A stretch of DNA of 64,000 nt, taken from the NCBI RefSeq assembly GCF_000003815.2, contig NC_049994.1:6233521-6297520 (forward strand). The letters are read 5' to 3'. The position numbers were made by a program, and so were the translations under genes. The DNA comes from Branchiostoma floridae. Its lineage: Eukaryota; Chordata; Leptocardii; Amphioxiformes; Branchiostomatidae. A model generated the notes under the pieces. That model was not told the origin of the DNA. It saw only the letters and a program-made list of their open reading frames with translations, and ran no database searches. Of this stretch, positions 1 through 12,267 are shown in pieces. The stretch's first letter is position 1. Every line of letters begins with the position of its first letter.

Positions 1-2448
1 ACCAATTTAATTTCTTGGTTCACGGATTCGCTCGCTCCAATTTTTTGGAAAAAAAAATAACTAGAGTTCGGCGACCTCATACCTCCATGAAAATTTAGAG
101 CTTTTGTAAATTTCATGCAATTGACTAACACATTAACATAATTTATGCGTGGTGTTGTTCATCATTGACTAACGTACACATGTCACAAGTATAAAATTCC
201 AATCATTAGACATAAAGAGGCTTTGCAATTTTTACATAAATTATGCAAATTAGTTCCTCATTACCATATTTGGTATCTGCTTATATTCCATCTATCATAT
301 TTAATAAGTGTTACATTTATTGAAGTCCAGTTATTGCTAATAATGGTATTATACAATTTCCTCAATAATTATGCAAATAAGTCCTCATTTGCATAACATG
401 TATATCATTATGAACACCTTTGCCTAAGCTATCTGCACCCCTAAAATGATGCCAATCCGTCAATCCTTTCTGCAGTCATCCTCTTTGGAATGTCTTGACA
501 AAAACGCCCCTGCAGTTCCGAAATTACATGTTAGGGGGCTGAAATCTGCCCCACTTTGTCATGACACTACAAGCTATCTACCACCCAAATGTCAAGACTA
601 TATCATGTCCGGGACAAGAGATACATTGAAAAAACTGCTATGATAGAATATTTTCATTAATTATGCAAATTTACTCCTATTTTGCATAATAAGTATTTTA
701 TCTTGTACGACATTGTCTAAGGTACCTACATACCAAAAATCATGAAAATCCATTGTTCCCTTCTTGAGTTATCCTCTTCAGAAGTTTTTGACAAAAATGC
801 CCCTGCTATCCCAAACCTAGTCGGTAGGGGGCCAAAACTTATGTCACTTATTCCTGAGCACAAGAGCTATCTAACACTCAAAAATTGTGACCATAGCGTG
901 TTCAGAACACGAGATAGCAAAACCGGAAGTTGCGCTGCAGTACCAAGGATAGCCGCTAGGGGGCCCAAGATCTAATCACTTCCAGCTTTCATCACACCCT
1001 ACCAACACACCAAGTATGAAACCAATCCATTCAGCCGTTCTTGAGTTATCTTGTTGACAGACACACACACACACACACACAAACGCAGGGTAAACTAGAG
1101 TTCGGCGACCTCATACCTCCATGAAAATTTAGAGCTTTCATAAATTTCATGCAATTGACTAACACATTAAGATAATTTATGCATGGTGTTGTTCATCATT
1201 GACTAACGTACACATGTCACAATTATAAAATTCCCATTTTTGATCATAAAGCGGTTTTGCAATTTTTACATAAATTATGCAAATAAGTTCCTCATTACCA
1301 TATTTGGTACCTGCTTATATTCTACCTATCATAATCAACATGTGTTACATTTATTGAAGTCCAGTTATTGAAAACAATGGAATTATACAATTTACTCATT
1401 AATTATGCAAAGTAAGCTCTCATTTGCAGAACATGTATATCATTATGAACATCTTTGCCTAAGGTACCCGCATGCCTAATATGATGCCAATCCGTCAATC
1501 CTTTCTGCAGTTATCCTCATTGGAATGTCTTGACAAAAAGGCCCCTGCAGTTCCCAAATTAAATGTTAGGGGGCTGAAACTTGGCCCACTTTGTCATGAC
1601 ACTGAAAGCTATCTACGACCCAAATGTCAAGACCATATCACGTCAGGGACAAGAGATACATAGAAAAAATGGCTATGATAGAATATTCTCATTAATTATG
1701 CAAATGTAATATAATTTTGCATAATTAGTATTTCATTTTGTACAACATTGTCTGAGGTACCTACATACCAAAAATCGTGACAATCCGCTGTTCCCTTCTT
1801 GAGTTATCGTCTTCAGAAGTTTTTGACAAAAATGCCCCTGCTATCCCAAAACTAGACGCTAGGGGGCCCAAACTTATGTCACTTATTTCTGAGCGCAAGA
1901 GCTATCTAACACCCAAAAATTGGGGCCATAGCTTGTTCAGAACACGAGATAGCAAAACCGGAAGTTGCGCTGCAGTACCAAGGGAAGCCGCTAGGGGGTT
2001 CCAAAATCTAATCACTTCCAGCTTTCATCACACCCTACCAACACACCAAGTATGAAACCAATCCATTCAGCCGTTCTTGAGTTATCTTGTTGACAGACAG
2101 ACAGACACACACACAAACGCAGGGTAAAATATAACCTCCATGACATTTCATGGAGGTAAAAATAAAGATTACTACTCAGCAAATTTTCACCATTAATGAA
2201 GCCATTCACCAGCTTTCTGGTGTAGCAAATTGGCCTTTATATTATAAGCTCCTTAAAGTGTGGGTACAGGTGCTGTTACTGTACAATAGTGTAGTGTTTT
2301 TGTACTTTTTCAAGCTGAAAACTTTTTTTCTTTATGTTTTGGATAGCCGTTACCTTTACCCCAACCATTTTACAATTTTTATTTTTATTTCGCCCTCTCG
2401 CTCCTTATTTTTTGTGAAAAAATCCGTGAACCAAGAAATTAAATTGGT
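1..2448. mobile_element. Non-autonomous DNA transposon with 28-bp terminal inverted repeats
   Basis: The first 28 bases are the exact reverse complement of 2421-2448. Just inside the ends, short C/G-rich stretches (cgctcgctcc on the left, its approximate complement on the right) extend the pairing imperfectly. Most of the interior is two tandem copies of a 1.03-kb unit. Open frames inside are short and differ between the two units, so no transposase is evident and the element must be mobilised in trans if it moves. The superfamily cannot be assigned because the left target site lies outside the window. Confidence 0.75.
61..2127. repeat. Two tandem units of 1034 bp inside the transposon
   Basis: The string ctagagttcggcgacctcat starts at 61 and again at 1095, and the sequence stays closely similar until both units end in an ACACAC run followed by acgcagggtaaa. 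Each unit also contains two diverged half-copies (about 446-640 and 742-975 in unit 1), each with the core gacaaaaa-gcccctg and a taggggg motif. A hairpin reading cctccatga-catt-tcatggagg follows unit 2 at about 2131-2155. Relatives of the unit end lie at 18180-18432 and, more weakly, at 9100-9340. Confidence 0.8.
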
Positions 2449-3268
2449 GTGGCCTAATGTTACCATATATCATATACCTGGTGAACTAGATACACCTGAT
2501 AAATTAAGACCATAGCAAAGAAATATATAAATTCTAATGATACTTTTTTCCAGTGTATCAAATATTAGATACACTGTAATTGAAATCTCATAAGGCCACA
2601 CAGATTTTTGTTTTCCAGATGACATTCATGTACATGTTTATATTAACCTGCATGTTCCTCTTACTCCAAATCCCTCCCTTCAGAAGATGAGCATTGAATC
2701 AGATATGTAAGTCTACAACAGTTGCACCCTGGAAAAGTAACATGTCTCTTCAAGTCCTTCATACTAGGCCCCAGATACACAACATGATATATGCATTTCT
2801 GGTTGTCTTAGAGCATGCAGAAATTCATTTGTTTTTCGTTTTACATTCTAAGCTTATTTTCGTTCAGTTAAATGCTTAAACTTCGGAATTTGATGTCACC
2901 AGAGGCAATTATTATGTTTTCCCAAAGGAGAAAACATACTGTTTTTGTTGACATGTGTTCTTTTTCTTTCTTACTCCTAGCAAAAAAGGTTTATGGAAAA
3001 GGCTGGGCTGTGCATCAGGCCTGCCTACCTTGGCTGTCTATCTGAACTAGCTATCACGTCAGGCTACTCAGATACCCCCATTCATAGCCCTAATTCTTTT
3101 TTTTTTTACTTGTACACACTACTTTGGGTTTAATAGCCTAATGGACCAGGTATAGTAGTGTATGCGAGTAGCTTGACACAAGGCTAGAGGGAAAACATTC
3201 TGCATTTTTGCAAAAATGTTGCCTTTCTAGTCTAATGTTTGTTTTACATCACAGGGAATGACACTGGC
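2449..3268. other. Intergenic, 3' flank of the M41 gene
   Basis: AT-rich sequence with only short open frames and no recognisable domain. It lies between the transposon end and the stop codon of the minus-strand M41 gene, so it probably includes that gene's 3' untranslated region. I see no clear minus-strand AATAAA signal close to the stop. Confidence 0.4.
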
Positions 3269-6200
3269 CTACTCCTCTCTGTCCTTTCTCTTGTGCTTGA
3301 GTTCCTCACCACGGATGACCATTTTCACCTCCTCAGCAGTGAGGCTCTGGTGTTCTAACAGTGCCAGGGCGAGTCTCTCGTGCTCCACTCGGTACATTCT
3401 CAGCATTCGCGACGCTCTGTCATACGATTCCTGAAGACAAGGATGTTATAATGAATGGATAAAATTATATGGTAATGGCCGAGTGTTCGCCTTGCATTCG
3501 GTAGGTCAGGAGTTTGATCCCCAGCCAAGTCATGCCAAAGATTTTGAAAGTGGTACATTCGGCTTTCTCTGCTTAGCACTAATGAGGAAAAGTATGGGTC
3601 CCAGAGTTAGCCCAAATGGACTAGCCCCCTGCTGTAGTGGCTTGCACAAATGTGTGGCCCAAGGGCTACAGAAATGGAGACAGGCATCACCCCTACATAT
3701 TTCGGTGTTACAGAATGTATTGGCAACTTTTACTTTTAGTTTAACTTTAATTAAATATATCGTACAATACAACATTCATTTTTGAGCATTAATAGAATGG
3801 GAAACTAGTCAGAAATGTGGAATACCAAACACATCTAGTACAATGCTAAGCTTTCTCCCAAGGTATACATGAAACAAATTATCAACGACCAGTCTTCAGC
3901 TATTGATTCTGACGAAGGATGAGCTTCCATGATAATTTGAAACACTGAAAACACCTTAGTTTGTTTCCTAGGTTCAAAACCATTATGGAAGCCAAAAATC
4001 ATAACAAACAAATTTTGCATCAGAATTTATCCTGCTTGCAGTGACCATGGATCTCTAAAGGAAAAAGGTTACAGAAAGTTGAGGCTGTCCTTGGTGCTGA
4101 ATGAGTTTCAAGAACACAGCTGAAGACTTCTTGTTACCATAAGACTACTTGGCCTGTTGCTAATTATAATGTAAGCCAAAGTCATGTATTACATGCTTCT
4201 ATTCTAGTAGGATCTTGAGTCAAAGAAGATGTCACATTAGACAAATAAACAAACAAATCCCGCCCACCTGTAGAAGCTTCCTGACCTCCTGCTCGACTGT
4301 CTGTCTTGTCTCGGGCGTGGCCCCCATGGTGCCGAATGGTCCACCAATCAGAACCTGTAGACCAAGCTGATAAACAACAAACAAAAGACAGGTCATGAAC
4401 TGTCCAGGACCAACAAACAAACTTCTAAAATCTCCAAGAATATCTTTTTCGTGGCAAAATCATAACAACAAGTCCATCGGTTACTGCCTTTTTAATGGTT
4501 TTGTTCAGATGTAGCCAGGGTAGGACAATTCCACTAGTCCGATATTGTCCCGGGCAAAGTTGGGCAAGTATGATTTTATCATGAGGGAGATTTTGATACT
4601 ATTTACTTTAATCCAGCATTTGTCAACATAGAAAAATTGAGCCAATAATAAAATAAATCCATTGCTGGAATAGGAAACACAAAACCTCAAGCTCTGCCAA
4701 TTTTTCATGACCAGCAAAACATTTGGATAATTTTCATGTTAAAGAAAATGACAATTGTGGGAAATTGAAGCAAAGAGAACAGTATGATACAGCTAGCCTA
4801 TAATGCTTGGATATTTATAAGTGGCTAGTGATGTTACAGTTGTTGGCTATAATGCTCACCTTTTTGCTCATCCCATACTCTGTCACCATGCAGCTGGCAA
4901 CGTTATTGGCCATACGGAGGTCCATACTGGCACCTGAGGAAAACATTACACAAATCTTTTAAAAAACTAACTTTGGTGAACATGACACTCTAATGGATGT
5001 TTTTAAACTTGTTTCAAAACTCTATTGAACGAAACCATATAAACACAAACTTCAAATCACAGTAATGTCAAGAATACATTTTTGTGGTTATGTAGAACTA
5101 GAAGGTAAAGGAAAGTTTTTTGCAATATTTTGAAATAGTGGTTTAATCGATTCTGTAACACATTTCTCATAATATTATATAATGGTTTGCGGTGTCATAA
5201 ATTTTCAGCAGGGAGGTACCCGCAAAAATAAAATCACTGAGAAACATTTAGGACTTACCGTATACAGGGCTCAAAATACCACCTGCATAATGCAAGTTAG
5301 TGCAGGTAAAATTGGAGCAGTGCAGGTATTTCCAATGTACTTGTAGGTAATTTACACATTTGTATATTCATGTTTCATCATTGAGGATTTTCACTTGCTT
5401 CATTGATTGTTACCACCCATGAAGTATGAAAGAAATAGTTTCTGTATGATCAATTACTTCCAAAATTCTGAGTGGTGCAGGTAAAATTTGTCTGGTGCAG
5501 GTAATTTTCAATGTTACCTGCACCTGTGCAGGTATGCAGAAGAAAGTATTTCAAGCCCTCAGTTATATATTACCTTTTGTGATGTTATCAGGGCCGAAGA
5601 CCATCTCCTCTGCCACCCTGCCTGCCATGGCGATGTCCATCTGTGCCAGGAGCTGGGACTTGGTCTGCAGCATCAGCCACTTACTGCGGGGGAACTGGAA
5701 CGACACCTGCAGGACAAAACAAACAAGCTGGAATTTTTTTGTCTTGTACATTGTCTGCAACAGTTGTATTTTCTCAAATAATGTACACACTTTCTAAACA
5801 TTTTACAATCCAAAATGGGCTGCAAGTTGTTGCCAAAGTCGGTCTTAAAATAACAAGAAATTGGACAACCTGGATGCCCTTACACTGGGATTAGATTCTC
5901 TGGCAAGCAATGAACTTCTGATTGACCAGGGATGCCAGCAGGACAGTAATTTTGCCCCAAAGGATACCTTAGAATGCACCATGATTCTTGAAAACTCTAG
6001 CCTGGTATCCAGCAGTATTATAGCTCTCGAGTGTCTTCTGTCCTCTCGAGAGGACTCTGGAGCTATAATACGGCTGGATACCAGGCACCATGGAAGGTGG
6101 ATGCCCTTGGATCACCCCCACCCCCACACACACACACACAGTACATACAGTCACATCACTCACCAAGAAATTTGGACCCCTATAATAAAGTCCTAGCTAA

Positions 6201-8497
6201 AACTAGCAAAAGCCTGTCATTGAGCAATGGTACAAAGAAGTTGTCAGACCATACAAAATCTGTAAGCTGGGATTACAGAGAAAGTTAAACCCCTCTGTAC
6301 TCACATGACCCAGCGCCGGTCCCCAGGACTTGACCGAGGCCTTCTTGATGGGCGGGGAATCTGTGGTGTAGTAGGCGACCAGGGCGTGGCCTGCCTCGTG
6401 ATAGGCTGTGATCCTCTTGTTCCTGTCCCACAATGCCTTCATCTGAGGATCTGGCATGACACAAATATTATCTTCTTTTAACCCTTAACAGCCCAGCTAA
6501 TTTGAACACATGAGTATTACGGTGTAGTTAACTTGGAAGCCAGACTGGATGTGTGTATCACCGGTAGTTGATCACAATTTTCCATAAAGTATTATCAACT
6601 TTAACTCTTTGCTAATCATGTGTAAGAAATCCTTGTAAATGGTACTCAGAAAACTACACAAAAATATATTCCAAGTCCTAATCTCCCAAATACTCAGTGT
6701 AAAATACAGCTTTTAAAGGGGAAGTGTACAGTATGTGAGATTTGATTTTGCGATAAGTGAAAATTGGATTGTTCAGGGTGGTTGTAAGCTGGTAAGTTGG
6801 GACTTAGGGGTGGATAAGCAGAAGACAGAAAAAATGCTTGCAGTGTTTTTAAGTTTGCAATGAAGCAAAAACAGTAAAGTTTAATGTAAATTCACCATGA
6901 ACATTTTCAGTAGGTGTCATGCTTTGAGTACACAAGTAAGTGTCATGTTTTCTGTCCCCAAGCTAGAGGACATAGATGAATATTATAGTAACCCAAATCT
7001 ACTGGAAGATAGAGTCTGGAAGGTTATTATCTACCCACCCTCCCGTATCTTTTTTTCCCATCTGGCACTCATCATCCTGCATGCCCCTCCCACCACAGCA
7101 ATGCCGGCAGCAAGGATTGCCAGTCGCCTAAACCTGCGATGCCACCTTCCCTGCCGAACTGAAGGAAAAAGAAAAAGAAAAAATAGGTCATATTATGTAC
7201 CGAATTATCTTATACTATATGTTAGAAAATAAGTAGCCATACTCATCTATGTCTGTCTATGATAGCATGCATGATATAATAAAAGAATAGTGCTCAGCAA
7301 TTATTTCTTGCAAAAGATATATAACATGACCAAATCTGAAAGACTTATCATACGGTTATAGGTTTAACCACTGATCTTCGGATGCAAAGAAACAGCCATC
7401 ATCATCAGAAAAAGATAACTTTGCCAATGCAATGTTTTGCCCTACTATCTAGATATCTACTGACCAAGTTGGACCTGAGACTACAACTTTGTGTGTTGTT
7501 ACAATTAGAGTATTAGTATTACATCATAAGTTTACTACCAACTCACCCACTATATCTATTTTGTGCTTCTCCCCACCGACTGTGTAGACAATGGAATATT
7601 CTCCAGGCTTAGGGATAGACTTCTGTCCTGCTTCCTGTATAAAACATGGTATATCATTAGAACACTGTAGGATGATTTATAGTTGAAGAAAAAATGGTTG
7701 GTGGGACTGCAGTCTTGTAACATTGCTGCAACTTACGAAGTCACTGGGTGTTTCTTGGCTTTAAGAAAAAATACTTTTTTGAGGCAGTAGGGTGTCTTAA
7801 GGTTATGGTCAGAGCTCCTCCTCCTCCTTTCACTGCCATTTTGATACCTTCCCAACCAAAGCCAGGTATCCATTATAATACACCTGGATGGAGTAAAGGT
7901 ATCAAGTCAAGTGCCCTTCCCAAGGGTTAACCATCTATCAAGGACTGTCATGAGTCAACCCGCAAACTCTCAAACTTGTATCTGCTAGCCTAGTCACTTG
8001 ACCATTGGATGCCACACAAACACAATGGCTTTAAAAATGACAATAAATATAAATCTTACAACAATATTGTCTTACCTGAAGACCTACACCTTTAGGAGTC
8101 TCCACCACTATCTTCTCTGTAGCTTGTTTAGCCTCGTCTGCCAAGCCTCGCGTGATCCTGTGGCGTACCATCTGGGAGACTGCAGGAGAGCCTGCTAGCC
8201 TCTAAACACACAAGACACGAATTATATAATATGTAACGTTCAGTAGTAACACAGAGATTGTTAGAGTTGATTTTACTGGTTTGACTTTGACTAGTACTGT
8301 TTGATCTGATTTCTTCAGTATTTTCATTTGGTTACTTAAAATACCACGTCATCTAAGTGACTGTAAACGTCTCAATATTCTAAAGCCAGTGAAGGCAATG
8401 TGCACAGATTTATTACAGTAACTGTAGTTTGTTGGAGGTCATGCGAAGAAAGGAAAATTCTATGGATATTCACCTGAAAGCTCCGGACAGCAAGCAT
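3269..8497 (-). CDS. M41 (FtsH/YME1L-like) zinc metallopeptidase lacking the AAA+ domain
   Basis: Nine minus-strand exons, all with GT-AG ends and matching phases: 8497-8474, 8201-8076, 7634-7547, 7158-7039, 6450-6305, 5706-5574, 4933-4860, 4354-4268, 3430-3269. Together they encode 319 residues. The start MLAVRSFQRLAG plus an Arg-rich stretch looks like a mitochondrial presequence. The third exon (EAGQKSIPKPGEYSIVYTV) precedes a single membrane segment, LAILAAGIAVVGGA, at about residue 92-105. The peptidase domain then follows at once: HEAGH zinc site (residues ~138-142), AQMDIAMAGRVAEE, and GASMDLRMANN carrying the third zinc-ligand Asp. It ends with the helical C-terminus seen in YME1L. 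No Walker A/B or SRH sequence exists between the membrane segment and HEAGH, where the roughly 250-residue AAA module normally sits. By family it should be a mitochondrial inner-membrane protease; ATP-independent action is inference. Confidence 0.87.
3471..3790 (+). repeat. tRNA-derived SINE-like insertion in the last intron of the M41 gene
   Basis: The segment opens with an A-box-like tggccgagtg at about 3477 and a B-box-like gagtttgatcc at about 3510, the spacing of a tRNA-type pol III promoter. An unrelated body and an AT-rich tail running into aattaaata follow. It sits between exons 8 and 9 of the minus-strand M41 gene, in the opposite orientation. The exact ends are not resolved. Confidence 0.5.
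5999..6090. repeat. Palindromic CTAGCCTGG-type element in an M41 intron
   Basis: tagcctggtatccagcagta is mirrored by the complement ending ggctggataccaggc. Stems of about 30 bp (with a few mismatches) enclose a short loop rich in ctcgag/cctctcgag. It lies between exons 5 and 6. The same terminal motif bounds the element at 45377-45463, so both look like one small palindromic MITE family. Confidence 0.6.
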
Positions 8498-9099
8498 GAT
8501 ATTGGATTTTGTAATTCTTGTATTCTTGAAAATGATGAGACCAGCTGGAACATCAAATAACGTTGTTTAACAGACTGACAGATACGTCAAACATGAAAAG
8601 AAGTCAAAGCACCCACTACAATAAAATCACTTCCGGGTTTCAACGTTGGTATTTTGCAACCAAATCTACTCCAGAATGTACCCAGAATAGATCACTTACT
8701 TTACCACTTTCCACGTTTCTCCAATCCCACGATGTTTCTCTCCTATAGAATCACGCAGGAAATGACACAGTTAGGTGAGGCAATACATGATATAAGGTCG
8801 GTTTCATCATAAACGCACACGTACACCTTTTGTGTCAGTCGCCAAATTTGTACATGACGTCATAGGTCAGAGGTGAAGTCTTGATCCCAGAGCAGTCTGC
8901 TGTTGATCCTGGGAAAGAGAACGTGTTGTCTCTGTACTGATACAGGTGCATATTCGCGTGTGTGTAATAGTATGTGGATGACGGTAAATGTCTGCAACTT
9001 CAGTAAAATAGGATAAAATAAAGTAAAAATTTGCTTTGACTCACATAAAACTCCAGCTAGGACTACCACTTCTTGGTGGCCCTTTGCTTTAGATAATTA

Positions 9100-9142
9100 A
9101 CGTTACCTTCATGAAAAATGGAGGTATAGTTTTTGGTGTGTC

Positions 9143-9185
<43 letters not shown>

Positions 9186-9340
9186 CTGTCTGTCTGCTCG
9201 TGTTTCCGAATATTTGTGGTCAGCATATCTTTAGAACCTCTGGATGGATTGTAATGATATTTTATATCACGGTGGGTAGGTGTTGGGAAGACGAAGGTCA
9301 AGATGAATTTCGGTCTCCTGGTGTGTGACCTTGGTACTAC
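9100..9340 (-). repeat. Dispersed repeat with (TG)n microsatellite
   Basis: The segment begins with aaaaatggaggtatagtttt and carries an uninterrupted TG run at about 9141-9182 followed by tctgtctgtctg. The layout (a tggaggta end, then a CA/TG run, then a conserved body ending in a g-accttggtactacagcag motif) resembles an inverted copy of the end of the 1.03-kb unit at 1-2127. Similarity is partial, so the family link is tentative. Confidence 0.45.
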
Positions 9341-11564
9341 AGCAGAACTTGGTTGTTTTTTGTTTTGTTTTGTTTTTTTCTTTTTGTATCTCATGGTTTT
9401 ATTTTCCCATTGCGACAAACACCAAGAATCCGCATAGAAGATATTTTATTAGTCCCCTGAGTGATCCGGACAGTGTACTGGCATGGCCAATAAGTTATAC
9501 TAGTATCTAACACACAAGTGGGGCAGTTAACGTCATGATGATCGCTCCAAACAGAAATTACCTATTCTACGGGCGTCGTCTAAAATGATATTAATCTCTT
9601 TCTTCAGACGTTGCATGTGCGTCGGTCCCGGGTAGTGATTCCAATTTCAAGCTTGCTCGGAGACAGTATTCAGCCACGTAACATACCTCTCACCATCGAT
9701 CACATGGCACCTTTGGATTTGACGGAAAACTAATATTTACTTTACTTTGGTCGAGCTCCCACTCGAGCCAAGCTTGAAAGTCGTCTCCACTCCTCCCTGT
9801 CTTCCTGGCGGAAAATGGCAAGCTTAAGCATACCGTTTGCTCTCTCCATATGAAATACAAAGATCATGTACTATATTTCATTTTACTGGATCAGTGTGAA
9901 AAGCGGAGACATATAGAGATTCTTTTGGGAAAGGTTATTCCAATCTTGCTTCTCAGCACATTGTATAAAACTGAGATAATCGAAAAACTGCAAATAGATT
10001 GCGTTTAGATTTTAACAATGACTTACAATGATTTAATGCCGGGTGTTAGGAAATTTTAATATGAATTTTTATCGTATATTTGCCGTATAAGGTTGTTGTT
10101 AACGCCTTGTTATAATAAGGACGCAATGTGCCCTGCGTACAGCTACAGCTATGATTTCGTGCCTTACATTAATTGGAGCTAAGGAGCCCAATCAGCTTTA
10201 AAATTCTAATTTTTTAGTTTTTCTTTCATTTTTATCTAGCTCAGTGATTGACACGGCTTGGCCCTGCGTTGCACAAATAATAAAACAAATACTGTACATA
10301 CAGTGACCTGAAAAATTCAAATATAATATATGAAATAAATGAATAATAATGGTAATGAAAATAGTTGATAACATGCACACAAGGGGTGATCGTCTCGATA
10401 TTGTCTCGATATTCCCCTTTGTCTGATGCCGAAAAGTGTTGCTGAAAAATGTTTTTTTATTATATTTTTGATAACTGATAGCTTATGACTAAATATGCTA
10501 GCACCGCTCAGCATTATAAATGCAGAATGACTGTTTCTTAAAACCATTTTCCAACGCTACTAACCATTGCGTGTCTTTGTTGTGAGACAAAACCCCCACA
10601 ATGCTCTATCAGTGCTATCAAAAGCGAAACCGACACGAGCAGAAAGATGTAAATTGAGATCCCCATCCTCTCCATCTGTTACCTAGCAACCGCCAGGGAA
10701 CGAGGACGTTTCTTTGACGATGATTTAAAAAAAATCAATACCTGTCTTCGCGCATGGCAATAAACCACACTCCACTCCATATTCAGTCATGACCAACCAT
10801 AAAATGGGCCAATGATATGCTACCCATAATCCACCTCTCTCCTTTTCCAACGGTTTCTCTCTTGTATGTGACCGCTAGTAACCCCTACTGGGAGGTTACT
10901 GACCTAGGAAGGGAGGAGAGAGCGTGGAAATGGCCTTGAAATTTAGAGAGGCGGCCTAGTAAAATAGGATAACGACCTAATAGTGGGCGCACGTGACCCA
11001 AAATTGCGGAGGAGTCCCAGATTTGGCGGTGTATGTCCTTGACGGAGACTCGGTGCTCCAAATATCGTCTGAGGAAGGTCAACTATTTGTTCGAGTGGAT
11101 GATGGGAGATCTTGAACTTGTACCATCATGTAGTCGACGTGACATCAGCTTGAACTAGAACGTGAAAACATGGAGGATGGAAAACACGATGTTTGACAAT
11201 GGGAACAGCTAAAAATGTAGGTCTCTGTCAATGATCATCGTTGAAATGTATGTAGTAAAATATTGGAGATTTTATGGAGTTAAGAGTGGAGATTTTAATT
11301 GTGATTTTCTACATAGAAATTAGATATACAAAGACCTAAATATTGCCTTTTATTCATTTCTTGCACATTAGAAAATACTCAAGGAAGATAGAGCAAAGAA
11401 AATCTGCGCGTTGTTAGCATACGTGATTTTTTATCAAAGTGTTAATCTTGTTATGAATGTGATGAGTGTTATTTAAGTCTATGTGGAAAATAAAACAAAC
11501 TAGACACATTGCTGACAGGTCTTCTATATATCGATCTCAAATCCTTTGTGTTATCGTGTCGAGT

Positions 11565-11880
11565 AATGGAACAAATACACTTCTATTACTAGTCCTATAG
11601 CTATTTATCATAGAATTACAGATAATGAAATGTACACGCTAGCCAGTTAATGTAATGATTTTATTGATATTTTGAGGTAGTTACATTCAAAGATCTCACA
11701 GCATTTGATAAGGAATATTTGGCGCCAAAAAATGGAATAAATACACTTCTATTACGCATCCAATCTGTACATAAAATTAACAGATTATCAAAGTATACAC
11801 GATAGCTGATTTTGTAATGTTCTGAGGCAGTTACATTCAAAGATATCACAGCATTTGATAGGGAAAATTTGACTTCATAC
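11565..11880. repeat. Imperfect tandem duplication, two units of roughly 150-168 bp
   Basis: The strings aatacacttctattac, acagatta/acagata, gtacacg or tacacgctag/atagc, and gttacattcaaagat-tcacagcatttgata recur in the same order in two neighbouring blocks. No coding potential is evident. Confidence 0.5.
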
Positions 11881-12073
11881 AATAGAAGAAATCTGCCAAA
11901 ACGGTGCACAGTGGCGATGGTTTTATGGCTCTATTAAAATTGATTTTTCTATAATTATTGATAACAACGAATGCATCACGTTGAAAGTTCGTGTATAATT
12001 CAGATGCTTAAATACAACATTTTTTAGGAAATCTACAACAAAGACATTTTTCGCCTGCAGTACCACACCCAAG

Positions 12074-12267
12074 TACTGTAAACGCAGAAATGTTCGCGGT
12101 GGTTTTATGTTCGCAGTTTTCATGGTGGCCACTTTATTAAAACTTAAAACAACCGCGAATATTTTTCCATCATCGGTTTTGTCTATGGCGCTACCGCGAA
12201 CTTAAAACAACCGCGAAGACCCCATTTTCAAAATTAAATCCCCGCGAACTTAAATGCATTTACAGTA
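12074..12267. mobile_element. Palindromic MITE, TACTGTAAA...TTTACAGTA family, copy 1
   Basis: Ends read tactgtaaacgcagaaatgt and, in complement, tactgtaaatgcatttaagt. Inner blocks ttcgcggtggtttta and its complements repeat within the arms. The 194-bp element has no coding capacity. A second copy in the opposite orientation lies in the SRPBCC gene at 16801-16996. Flanking TA or GTAC suggests a short target duplication. Confidence 0.75.

Noticed and set aside
446-2055. Repeated short ORFs of 60-90 codons in the first transposon
   Set aside because: They recur because the unit is duplicated; lengths and stops differ between units and no transposase or RNA-binding motif appears.
2131-2155. Helitron-like 3' hairpin (cctccatga-catt-tcatggagg)
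   Set aside because: No CTRR end follows and 28-bp terminal inverted repeats bound the whole element, which Helitrons lack.
3471-3540. Possible tRNA gene
   Set aside because: A- and B-box-like motifs are present but no cloverleaf with paired acceptor ends; a SINE head explains it better.
9137-9418. Minus-strand ORF with poly-Thr/His tract
   Set aside because: The tract is a translated TG microsatellite inside a dispersed repeat.
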